Positions 41,402-49,163 of a stretch of DNA of 59,908 bases are shown in pieces; the first letter of the stretch is position 1; every line of letters starts with the position of its first letter. Position numbers and translations under genes: made by a program. The stretch comes from a bacterium (lineage in GTDB: Bacteria > Pseudomonadota > Gammaproteobacteria > Burkholderiales > Burkholderiaceae_C): NCBI GenBank assembly GCA_030824555.1, contig JAVBXK010000003.1, positions 1 to 59,908 of the forward strand. Reading direction: 5' to 3'. The notes under the pieces are model-generated. The model was not told the DNA's origin, ran no database searches, and was given only the letters and a program-made list of their open reading frames with translations.

Positions 41402-43210
41402 TCAATGATCCCAAATTTCAACGTCAGCTGGCGTGACTGGCAGGGAATAGTCCACGGCTTCCTTTGAGCTCGATGATGACCGGGTCGTCCCAGACGTGGC
41501 ATCTTTGTGACGCTGTGACAGCCTTCGCGCTGCTTTCGTTTTCGCAGCGGCACGTTCAATCAAGTCACGTTGGGCGCAGACCGCTTGGAATATGGATTCC
41601 TGTGTGGGCTTCTGCTCTCCCTGTTCACGCAGCGCCGACACAGCCGCACGATGCTCCCAAAGGGTGATTGGTGGCAACGCCAGATCAGCGTATGGGATCG
41701 GGTGATACCGCCGATCGGGGCCAGCCACATAAACCTTGGACAGATTTCGAGGGTCGTACCGCACAAGCAGCGATGACCCAAGTGGAACGATGGAGGGCAA
41801 CACATTGTCCCAGTAGCGGATGTTGAACAAGTGCAGGCCGTCTCTGCGCAACTTGCGTTGCATCGAAGGCAGGAAACTGATCATGAATTGCTCGGGCTGC
41901 TCGGGTAATGAACGCGCAGGAGCTGCCAGCCCACTCGTTTTGTCTTGCCAAGCCGCCAAGGGGCTTTGGCGTATGCCTTTATGAACGCGCTGATGGTATT
42001 GCTCACAAATCTCAAGCGTCAGCCACTGTTCCAACTCCGCCATGGTCAGCGTTGCGTTGGACTCTGAAGGGTAGGCACCTCGATCGTGCGTGTTCGAACC
42101 TGTTGTCCCGGGCAGCAAATGAACCCGTCCCATGAGGGTGCCGATCAGTCGCTCAATATGTCCGCCGTAGTGTGGCATGGCCACTGGCCGCAGGATCAGG
42201 CTGATGCCATGCTCATCGCATCCTCTGCGCAATGCCGCCGCCGTGAAATCTGCCCCGTTGTCTGTGTGCAGGGCACCAGGCACTCCCCACACAGGCCAGT
42301 TGCATGACAGTCCCCTGGATTTGAGCCAGTTCTCTTTGGGCAGCACAGCTTGCGTCAAGCACAGGGCCACAGAAGTTGAGGACGGGGCTTCCATCGAGAG
42401 ATAGAAACCCGCCACCATACGCGTGGCGACATCGATGGCCAATGTGAGCCACGGTCGTCCGATGGGCAGTCGGTTGACTGCGTCTACGACGATGGCGTCC
42501 ACAGGGGTGTGGTCGATTTGGACGACATCCAAGGCGTGTTGTACTTGGTAACTCCCTGGAACAAATTCAGTTTGCGATGCTGCCTCGGATGCCTGCAGTC
42601 TGCCTCGGGCCGCTTGAGCTGGATCGAGCTCCTTGATCCTGGCCAAGATGGGCTTGCGTGAAGGCGGCTTCAATCCCAGGGCTGCGCATCGCAATCCGAC
42701 CATTCGAACGACTTCTTCTTTCTTGGCTCTCACTTTAGTGAGATAGACGGTCTGGATGACCTCGGCAATCAGTTCGTCCAATGGTGCCGCGATGCGATGG
42801 GCCCCACCAGGTGTACCTCGGGCGCGGGGCAACAGTGCGGATGTCTGAGGAGACTCGCGATACAACGCGTGCCAGCGAAAGACCGTGCGCCGGGACACCC
42901 CGAATTCCGCTGCAATGGCCGCGATTTGCCTGGAGACGTTTTGGGAATCATCAATTTTGCAGATGGCTTCCTTGCGTCGCAGGGCCAGCGTCCACTGGAG
43001 TTCTGTGGCTGAAGCAATGCCCATTTCGTCCATAGCATGCCCATGAAGAACTTTGGGTGGCGCGCTCAGTTCGGAAGGATTGGCAGCATGCACCCTGCCG
43101 TTGGCGAGGTCACGAACCATGACTGCACCATCAGGCTCCACGCTGACGATAACCACAAGTCGGTCACCGACAACCGCGAGCGCTTGCGCCATCACCTGAA
43201 AACGTCCCAT
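41402..43210 (-). CDS. tniA: TnsB/TniA-like DDE transposase
   Basis: A 602-aa Mu-type integrase-core transposase. N-terminal helix-turn-helix (FGVSRRTVFRWHALY), RNase H-like core with VQIDHTPVD, LHTDNGADF and GGHIERLIGTL giving the D, D and E residues, a Mu-type beta-barrel (VPLGSSLLVRYDPRNLSKVY) and a C-terminal basic and acidic tail (KEAVDYSLPVTPADVEIW) that probably contacts the ATPase. All catalytic residues are present. Start ATG 43210; an ATG seven codons in is possible. Confidence 0.92.
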   Translation of the reverse strand: MGRFQVMAQALAVVGDRLVVIVSVEPDGAVMVRDLANGRVHAANPSELSAPPKVLHGHAMDEMGIASATELQWTLALRRKEAICKIDDSQNVSRQIAAIAAEFGVSRRTVFRWHALYRESPQTSALLPRARGTPGGAHRIAAPLDELIAEVIQTVYLTKVRAKKEEVVRMVGLRCAALGLKPPSRKPILARIKELDPAQAARGRLQASEAASQTEFVPGSYQVQHALDVVQIDHTPVDAIVVDAVNRLPIGRPWLTLAIDVATRMVAGFYLSMEAPSSTSVALCLTQAVLPKENWLKSRGLSCNWPVWGVPGALHTDNGADFTAAALRRGCDEHGISLILRPVAMPHYGGHIERLIGTLMGRVHLLPGTTGSNTHDRGAYPSESNATLTMAELEQWLTLEICEQYHQRVHKGIRQSPLAAWQDKTSGLAAPARSLPEQPEQFMISFLPSMQRKLRRDGLHLFNIRYWDNVLPSIVPLGSSLLVRYDPRNLSKVYVAGPDRRYHPIPYADLALPPITLWEHRAAVSALREQGEQKPTQESIFQAVCAQRDLIERAAAKTKAARRLSQRHKDATSGTTRSSSSSKEAVDYSLPVTPADVEIWDH

Positions 43211-43224
43211 GCTCTTTGCCCACC

Positions 43225-43430
43225 AGTTGAAGGTTCACATGGTGACACATTGGAGGTGTCAAGTGCAAGGTTGTGCCAATTGAAAGTGTTATTGATTGCG
43301 GAATGTGTCGGACCTCAGATTCGGCATCTCAGCGTGGGGAATACGGCATCGCCTTTGAAATCAAACATCTTTGCCAACCACTTGGTGCCAATTGAAAGTG
43401 CAAAAGTGACAGATTGAAGGTGAACCGACA
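43225..43430. repeat. transposon right end with multiple binding sites
   Basis: Read inward from 43430 it opens TGTCGGTTCACCTTCAAT. The 16-mer GTGCCAATTGAAAGTG occurs twice (near 43273 and 43386), with further variants near 43228 and 43240 (TTGAAGGTTCAC, CACATTGGAGGTG). The right end is longer than the left, as in related transposons. Confidence 0.8.
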
Positions 43431-44160
43431 CCGGCCACCATGGACGGAGCCGACCCATGCTCTCCACGGCCGAATGTTGCCTCACGGCATTTGTGCGTGC
43501 CCGCTCACATTGAACGGCGCGGCCATTTCGCCTCAATCACCATTGCACATCTGGCTGCAGTACCAGGCAGCTGGTTTCACCCTGCTCCAGCATTGGCGTG
43601 CCGCCTCTTGCCAGGCCCGAGCAGTTGCCCATGATCAGTCAGAAGACGCTGTGCGGCTCCAAGAACCGGTCGACTGGTGTGCCGGACAGCACTCCGACGG
43701 ACATTGGTTTTTTGTAAGCCATGCTCAAACGTCGGGGGCTGCGCCTGTCAGATGGCCTCGTTTGGCCCTTCCCAACAAGGTCGACCGGCTGTACGCTTTG
43801 TCCAGAGCAAGTGACCAGTCACGGCAAGCCGTCTTGAGCGTATGCACAGGTTCGTGTTTAACCTGGCACCCGCATGACGGATGGCTGGTTTCTCAGGCAG
43901 CCCAGCCCAACTTGGGGTCTTGCAAACGGCACAAGCTGCTGGGGTTAACCGGGCCTAAACCTACGTTTTGGCTTTTTGAGGCGGGTGACGGTTTTGTTGC
44001 CCGTATGTGCGACGCCAGGTTGCAGGTGTTTGGCAGCACACCTAAGGATGCCATCGCAGGTCTGAGAAAGTGGTATCCCTCTTTCCTGCGCGCGCAAGTT
44101 GTTGCGGTTGCGCCCTCACTGCAGGCCGACTCGGGAAGCCGACAGCAGGCCACCACTTGA
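43414..44160 (+). CDS. hypothetical protein, 5' end inside the transposon repeat
   Basis: The longest frame is 248 aa and takes its TTG start and MKVNR from the transposon end; native sequence begins at 43431. ATG 43474 (MLPHGICACPLTLNG) would give 229 aa. Contents include SPLHIWLQYQAAGFTLLQHW, GHWFFVSHAQTS, PTFWLFEAGDGFVARMCDAR and a closing helix GLRKWYPSFL. No family recognised. It may be a gene truncated at its start by the transposon. Confidence 0.5.
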   Translation: MKVNRHRPPWTEPTHALHGRMLPHGICACPLTLNGAAISPQSPLHIWLQYQAAGFTLLQHWRAASCQARAVAHDQSEDAVRLQEPVDWCAGQHSDGHWFFVSHAQTSGAAPVRWPRLALPNKVDRLYALSRASDQSRQAVLSVCTGSCLTWHPHDGWLVSQAAQPNLGSCKRHKLLGLTGPKPTFWLFEAGDGFVARMCDARLQVFGSTPKDAIAGLRKWYPSFLRAQVVAVAPSLQADSGSRQQATT

Positions 44161-44164
44161 CTTG

Positions 44165-44204
44165 GGGTCAACATTACTTGCAGAAGTAGGGTCAAGATTA
44201 CTTG
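44165..44204. repeat. tandem 16-mers GGGTCAANATTACTTG
   Basis: GGGTCAACATTACTTG (44165-44180) and GGGTCAAGATTACTTG (44189-44204) are 24 bp apart; a weaker TTAAGATTACTTA follows at 44253. They lie upstream of the integrase gene and may be its binding sites, or remains of another transposon end. Confidence 0.55.
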
Positions 44205-44331
44205 GGCGAACGTGTGTCGAGGTCACACTCCCCTTTTTTTCAGATGTGTGTATTAAGATTACTTACATAATCTAAAGTCAATATTTCAGTGTCAAAATCA
44301 CCTCTCTGAAAAGTACGAGGCAAAATCATTT

Positions 44332-46149
44332 GTGAATCAAGCACTTGCAGGCACCCAAAACAGTCGGTTCGTTCGCCGCCTGGGCCCACACCACTTCGCC
44401 TACCTGCGCGCCATCGCAGAAGGCCTGGATGCCAACACGTCCGCACAACGCTTTCTTGGCGTGTGCCATGGCCACGAGCGCCGCAGTGCACACAACCAGC
44501 TGATTGACACGGTACGGGCCATCGCCAGACGGGCTGGCGAGCGGGCCTGGCGACTGATCGGGATGACCATCCGGGCCGCCAGCCCCAGTGCTCAGCGCCC
44601 TGCCCTGCAAGACTTCATCGAAGCCCGCGGCCTGGACGGCTGGAGCGAGGACGAGCAGGTCGAGATGCTGGAAGCGGCATTCCCCGTTGACCGACGATCT
44701 GTCAGGCGTGACCGGTTGCGTCAACGCCAGATCGACTTGTTGCGCCGACTGGAGCACGCTGAAAGCCACCCTCCTCGCCCAACCGATCTGGTCTCCGACT
44801 GGTTTGATGAGGTGACCGCCCGCCGGCTGATTTGGGCCGGGCACAACACCTTGGCCGACTTGTCACGCGTCATCGCAGCCGGGGGCAAATGGTTCCGAAC
44901 CATGCCTGGTGTTGGGGAGGCCAAGGCCCGCCGCATCTCGGCCCACCTGCTGACACTGATACCCGCCGCCCTGCCCCCTGAGCGGCCCTTCTTCACCCTG
45001 CGCTTCATCGAGGACGCTGCTCCAACATTGGCGCCACCAGCTCTGCCTGCACCGCTGTCGTCCTGGGCACCCCTGGCCTCCATCTCACCGCCCCAACCGC
45101 CCTCCCCTGTCGGGAGCCTGTTGGATGCCCACACCGACATGCAGGCCGTCAAGGCGTGGCTGCAGGCGCGATGCAGTTCTGAAGCCACCGCGAAGTGCTA
45201 CCTCCGAGAAGCGCGCCGTCTGATGCTCTGGCTGAGCAGGGAGCGCAGTGGGCGGACCTTTGCATCGATGCGGGTAGAGGACTGCCTGGCGTACCAATCG
45301 TTCTTGCAACACATCCCGCCGGGCTGGATTTCGCGTGACAGGCACTCGCCTGGGCAAATGGGATGGGCGCCGTTTCGAGGACCGCTGACACCGGCCAGCC
45401 AGAGGCAGGCCATCACGATCCTGGGTGCACTCTTTGCTTGGCTGGCTGCAGCGAAGTACATACAGGGCAACCCCTGGTTGATGATCAACGGCGACACAGG
45501 CTCAACAGACCAGACCACACAGGCCCTGGACACCAAGTCCATCAGTGACGTCGCGCTGGACCAAATCCAACGCTTCATCCGATCTCAACCGCCCTCCCCT
45601 TCTGCCCACAGGATTGGCTTCATCGTGACGTTCATGGAGACGGTTGGCTTGCGCAGCTCTGAGTTGGTCAAGGCTAAGTTGGGAGACTTCTCGCTTCAGC
45701 CCGAAGGGTGGACTTTGAGAGTGGTCGGCAAGGGTTCAAAGACACGCACGGTGTTCGTCCCCAGGCCTGCATTTGAGGGGTTGCAGACCTACCTGGCCAA
45801 GCGTGGCTTGGTGGGCATCGAGGCAGCACCGCCAGATGCACCACTGCTGGCCAGTGCTGTGGACTCCGTGTCACCCGTCGGTTACCAGGCGCTGTACATC
45901 ACGGTCAAACGCTGGTTTGCAAAGGCCATCTCTGCGTCGAGTCTGTCATCTCGCGAACAAAACGATTTGTCCGGGGCTACCACACATTGGCTGCGTCACA
46001 CCTTTGGCACCAAGGCTGTCGCCTTAGAAGTGCCATACGACGTGATCCAGCAGCAACTGGGGCACTCAAGTGTCACCACGACGATGAACATATATGGGCG
46101 GGCTCCGCTCAAGCGCAGGGCTGAGGAGCTTGGGCGGGCTTTTCGTTAA
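44332..46149 (+). CDS. tyrosine recombinase with DUF3701-like N-terminal extension
   Basis: A 605-aa protein from GTG 44332. Residues 1-240 are an extra N-terminal domain (FAYLRAIAEGLDANTSAQRF, a helix-hairpin-helix-like MPGVGEAKARRISAHLL) of the DUF3701 type seen in plasmid and element integrases. Residues 270-390 are a SAM-like core-binding domain and 400-600 the catalytic domain: Arg in VGLRSSEL, Lys in GKGSKTR, HxxR in HWLRHTFGT, His in LGHSS and Tyr in MNIYGR. All six residues are present, so it should be active, probably resolving plasmid multimers or integrating an element. It is convergent to parB across a hairpin terminator. Confidence 0.88.
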   Translation: MNQALAGTQNSRFVRRLGPHHFAYLRAIAEGLDANTSAQRFLGVCHGHERRSAHNQLIDTVRAIARRAGERAWRLIGMTIRAASPSAQRPALQDFIEARGLDGWSEDEQVEMLEAAFPVDRRSVRRDRLRQRQIDLLRRLEHAESHPPRPTDLVSDWFDEVTARRLIWAGHNTLADLSRVIAAGGKWFRTMPGVGEAKARRISAHLLTLIPAALPPERPFFTLRFIEDAAPTLAPPALPAPLSSWAPLASISPPQPPSPVGSLLDAHTDMQAVKAWLQARCSSEATAKCYLREARRLMLWLSRERSGRTFASMRVEDCLAYQSFLQHIPPGWISRDRHSPGQMGWAPFRGPLTPASQRQAITILGALFAWLAAAKYIQGNPWLMINGDTGSTDQTTQALDTKSISDVALDQIQRFIRSQPPSPSAHRIGFIVTFMETVGLRSSELVKAKLGDFSLQPEGWTLRVVGKGSKTRTVFVPRPAFEGLQTYLAKRGLVGIEAAPPDAPLLASAVDSVSPVGYQALYITVKRWFAKAISASSLSSREQNDLSGATTHWLRHTFGTKAVALEVPYDVIQQQLGHSSVTTTMNIYGRAPLKRRAEELGRAFR

Positions 46150-46194
46150 ATCCGCCGAAAGACTGATGCCGAACTGCGCTGAAACCGGGGTTAC

Positions 46195-46227
46195 AAAAAA
46201 GGGGTGGAACGGTTCCACCCCTTTTTG
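46195..46227. terminator. bidirectional terminator / 21-bp palindrome
   Basis: GGGGTGGAAC (46201-46210) and GTTCCACCCC (46212-46221) are perfect inverted repeats bracketed by A and T runs, giving a strong hairpin with T-tails on both strands between the convergent integrase and parB genes. The same palindrome recurs within parB at 46415 with one mismatch, so a second role is possible. Confidence 0.8.
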
Positions 46228-46253
46228 TGATTTCCAATGAAATGAACTGTTTC

Positions 46254-47357
46254 TCAGGTCTGACGAAGAAAATCAGTAACCAGCTTCGCCAGATCAGCGA
46301 CTCGCTTCTTCGGCACAACACCTGACTTGAGTTGAACATTCACTGAACCGTCTGGAAGTACGGACAGAACACCAACCTGTTTTCCGAGTGTTTTTATGAG
46401 AGTGGTTTCTGTAGGGGGTGGAACGGTTCTACCCCCCAGTGGCATGCCATTCACCAGATGTTCAAAAACAACTTTGGCGACGGGTTTTACGCTCATAGCA
46501 GCCAATGATTCTGCTTTTGCCAAGACCCCGTTTCCATCCTGCGTGAGAGCATCCGTCAAGGGCTTAGCCCATCGATACTGAATATCAAGAGGGGATGGGA
46601 ATGCCTGAACAACCATGTTCGGCAAGCGCGCCAAATTGAGCGATTTCCCCAATGCACTGAGGTCTATGCCAACAGCTTCGGAGAGCTTTCTCTGGGAAGA
46701 GAACAAACCATCATCCAGCGCTTTCAAGTACATCATCCCCTGCTCCCATGGAGACAAGTTCTTTCGCGACCGATTCTCTCGGTCCATTTCGACAAACAGT
46801 CCTTGGTCTGAAACGTTTTCAATGGTCGCAAGAACCGGCAACTTCAGATCAAGACAGGCTTGGTGACGTCGATGACCAAAAACAATCTCATACAAGTCTC
46901 CGCCTTCATCCTTGCCAACGAGGCGAATTTTGATTGGCTGAATGTTTCCACCAGCATTCAAAATTTCATCTTTCAACGCCTGAAAATCTGGATCGTTGAA
47001 GCTGTGTTCATGGCGATTGGCCCATTTACTTCGTCTGATCTGCTTGGGATCAATTTGACGTGTAGCCCATGCACCATCCCATTGAGCCAAGTCCGTCGCC
47101 AACTCGGAAACTTTGCTTTTCAGAATAGACGCTTCATCCGCCGCCGCCCTTAAGCGTTCGTTCTCACGTACGAGTTCTGACCGGGCATCAGTGGCAAAGG
47201 CCATCATGGCACCAGGTGCAGTTTTTGGCTTGTAGGAATCCCCTGCGTTAGTGCCCTCGCCTTCACCCATAGTCACTGCAACTTGGGGGGCAAGACCAGG
47301 GAGGTTGCTGAAGTCCAGCTTTGAGGCCTTTTCAGAAAGTTTTCGACTTGCCTTCAT
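46254..47357 (-). CDS. parB: ParB-like partition protein
   Basis: A 367-aa protein from ATG 47357 with AGGAG upstream; a start at 47423 is less likely because it overlaps parA. A coiled stretch at about 70-95 (RSELVRENERLRAAADEASI) is followed by a ParB/Srx domain (KIRLVGKDEGGDLYEIVFGH, GHRRHQACL and ENRSRKNLSPWEQG) and a helix-turn-helix (QRKLSEAVGIDLSALGKSL). It binds a centromere site and works with ParA. The parA stop lies one base before this start. Confidence 0.9.
   Translation of the reverse strand: MKASRKLSEKASKLDFSNLPGLAPQVAVTMGEGEGTNAGDSYKPKTAPGAMMAFATDARSELVRENERLRAAADEASILKSKVSELATDLAQWDGAWATRQIDPKQIRRSKWANRHEHSFNDPDFQALKDEILNAGGNIQPIKIRLVGKDEGGDLYEIVFGHRRHQACLDLKLPVLATIENVSDQGLFVEMDRENRSRKNLSPWEQGMMYLKALDDGLFSSQRKLSEAVGIDLSALGKSLNLARLPNMVVQAFPSPLDIQYRWAKPLTDALTQDGNGVLAKAESLAAMSVKPVAKVVFEHLVNGMPLGGRTVPPPTETTLIKTLGKQVGVLSVLPDGSVNVQLKSGVVPKKRVADLAKLVTDFLRQT
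46415..46435. repeat. second copy of the GGGGTGGAAC palindrome, inside parB
   Basis: GGGGTGGAACGGTTCTACCC and its last base repeat the palindrome at 46201-46221 with one mismatch, 214 bp away, in the same spacing and orientation. It lies in codons for GGRTVPPP of ParB. Two copies near parB make it a candidate centromere (parS-like) site. Confidence 0.5.
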
Positions 47358-47358
47358 C

Positions 47359-48576
47359 TCACGCTCCTTGAGAATGCCGTTGAGCCGCCCAAACTGCCTC
47401 AATCTGTTGTTCAAGCAACTCACACATTCTTTCGTAGGCGTCGCGGGCTCGTCCGAAAGTCTTCGAGTTCATAGCGCCCCTGGGAAGGTCAAAAACAGTA
47501 CCGAATTCCGCAGAGGCTGTTGCAGCAACAGATGTTTTTGGAATTTCGATAGGAAGAACTTTGTCTCCGTACCCTTCCATGACCCACTGTCGAACGACGG
47601 AACTTGCTGAATCTGAAGACTCAACCCTTGAGAGCAGAACGTCGATAAATTCAAAAATCTTGTTCTTTCCACGGCTCAAAATGAGCTGATTACATAAGTC
47701 AGAGAACAGGTCCCAAAACTGAGCGGAGCTCGCAAAGTCCAGTGCGGAAGGAGGCAGGGGCATCAAGACACCATCAGCGGCCATGAGCGCATTGATGGTG
47801 ACATAGGAGAGGGAAGGGGGGGTGTCAATGACGATAACGTCGTAATCCAATCGTGCTTGGTCTAGGCCACGGTCAAGACAGCGCCAAAATTCGAACCCAG
47901 GATCTTTGGCTTGTCTTGCTGGTAGTGCGAACTCTGCGCCGAACAACAAAGGCGATGCACCAATGATGTCTATACCTGGCCAATAGCTTTTCCGGATTGC
48001 ATAGCTGACATCCTCCTCATCGCCAACAAAAAGCGGGAGTGTTGTATCGCTGTCCTCAACTTCAGCATCTGGAAGCACGCCAAATAACGTTGTCGCCGAA
48101 CCCTGTGGATCAAGATCTATCAACAAGACACGATGCCCACGCATTGAAAGGCCCTGCGCCAATGTGACCGCCGTGGTGGTCTTTGCAACCCCCCCTTTGA
48201 AGTTTGCAACAGTAACTGTTGTTCCTACAGCTTCCTGGGGACGCATGTGTGAAGCACGCAATTCACGCACCCAATGACGGGCCTCTTCCATGGACCATTC
48301 ACGTCGATTGCCAACCATGCTGCCTTCAGGAAGGCCCCCCTTGGTCAACCGGTATGCAATTCGACTTTTGTCAACGCCACACATCTGAGCAAGTTGGGCA
48401 GCACCAACACTGGGAGCTTTCTTTTCCGACGTTGGAGACAGCATCGTTGCCCGTATTTGGACCATCATGGCTGCGATGCGTGCCGCTTGAGCGTCGATGT
48501 CTGCCAGCGATTGTTTGCGAATGGGCGCTGTTTGCTGCAAATCTATCGATTGGACAGATGTTTCTTTAATGTTCAT
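47359..48576 (-). CDS. parA: ParA-type partition ATPase
   Basis: A 405-aa plasmid-type (Ia) ParA. The N-terminal ~110 residues hold a MerR-like helix-turn-helix (VGAAQLAQMCGVDKSRIAYR) used for autoregulation. The ATPase has the deviant Walker A KGGVAKTTT, LLIDLDPQGSATTLFG and VIVIDTPPSLSYVTINAL. It moves plasmid copies together with ParB. It precedes parB with a one-base gap and points away from rep. Confidence 0.95.
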   Translation of the reverse strand: MNIKETSVQSIDLQQTAPIRKQSLADIDAQAARIAAMMVQIRATMLSPTSEKKAPSVGAAQLAQMCGVDKSRIAYRLTKGGLPEGSMVGNRREWSMEEARHWVRELRASHMRPQEAVGTTVTVANFKGGVAKTTTAVTLAQGLSMRGHRVLLIDLDPQGSATTLFGVLPDAEVEDSDTTLPLFVGDEEDVSYAIRKSYWPGIDIIGASPLLFGAEFALPARQAKDPGFEFWRCLDRGLDQARLDYDVIVIDTPPSLSYVTINALMAADGVLMPLPPSALDFASSAQFWDLFSDLCNQLILSRGKNKIFEFIDVLLSRVESSDSASSVVRQWVMEGYGDKVLPIEIPKTSVAATASAEFGTVFDLPRGAMNSKTFGRARDAYERMCELLEQQIEAVWAAQRHSQGA

Positions 48577-48811
48577 GGGTGATCCGTTAGATGACGTGTT
48601 CGCCGATTATCTGACTAATTTCTGATTTTTCGATGAATAGCGGCAGTACATCAGTCGCTTGTGCTTGTGGGCATCTGAATTTCAATCGTTCGAAGACTCC
48701 TCTAATGCCGAGATTCAAAGTATTCAAATACCTCTTTAATACCTTAAGCCTTACAAGTTTCAAAAAAAATCCATAAGAATCAATGACTTAAACAAGATTT
48801 AGAAGATAACT

Positions 48812-49072
48812 TGTCCAGGTTCTACCCGGTACTGTCTGTGGATTAACCGGATGCGTACAGGTCGTACCCGGATGATGTCCGGCTTCTAACCGTTCATAGA
48901 GCCGGCTCAAAATTTGCCTGTTGATAACCGTTTTGGGCGCCTTATCAGGGGCATTCAGGCATTTTCATCACGAGTACAAAGAAAAATTTGAACCCAAACC
49001 TGTCTGCTGTCCAGCTTTTAACCGGCCATTCTTGTCTTCCTGGAGTAGCCTATGTCCAGCTTCTAACCGCCG
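48812..49072. other. probable iteron-type replication origin
   Basis: Four copies of TGTCCAGCTTCTAACCGCC-like iterons lie at 48812-48830, 48876-48894, 49008-49027 and 49053-49072, plus a weaker copy near 48856. A DnaA-box-like TGTGGATTA (48837-48845) sits between them and an AT-rich tract lies at about 48720-48810. A TGTCC/GGACA repeat (49136-49155) just before the rep ATG may serve autoregulation. The whole 48577-49163 gap between parA and rep holds no other gene. Confidence 0.82.
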
Positions 49073-49163
49073 ATTTTCCGAAGTGAGCCGTCCGTGTCGA
49101 ATCGCGAAAGATTGAGCGATTCAATGTTAAATTACTGTCCAAATAAAAACGGACACTTTAACG

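Larger units (their letters stand above)
40380..43430 (-). mobile_element. compact TnsB/TnsC-type (Tn5053/Tn552-like) transposon
   Basis: A 3051-bp element bounded by inverted repeats that begin TGTCGGTTCACCTTCAAT at both ends (40380 rightward, 43430 leftward) and stay similar for about 47 bp. It encodes only a DDE transposase and an AAA ATPase; no resolvase, TniQ, TnsA or cargo is present. Each end has several internal sites of the form CACYTTCAATNTGTCAC. The flanking 5-mers are GCGGC and CCGGC, one mismatch, so a target duplication is not certain. Confidence 0.88.

Noticed and set aside
40380-43430. CRISPR-associated transposon (CAST)
   Set aside because: TnsB/TnsC-like proteins are present but no cas gene, CRISPR array, TnsA or TniQ is seen in the element or around it.
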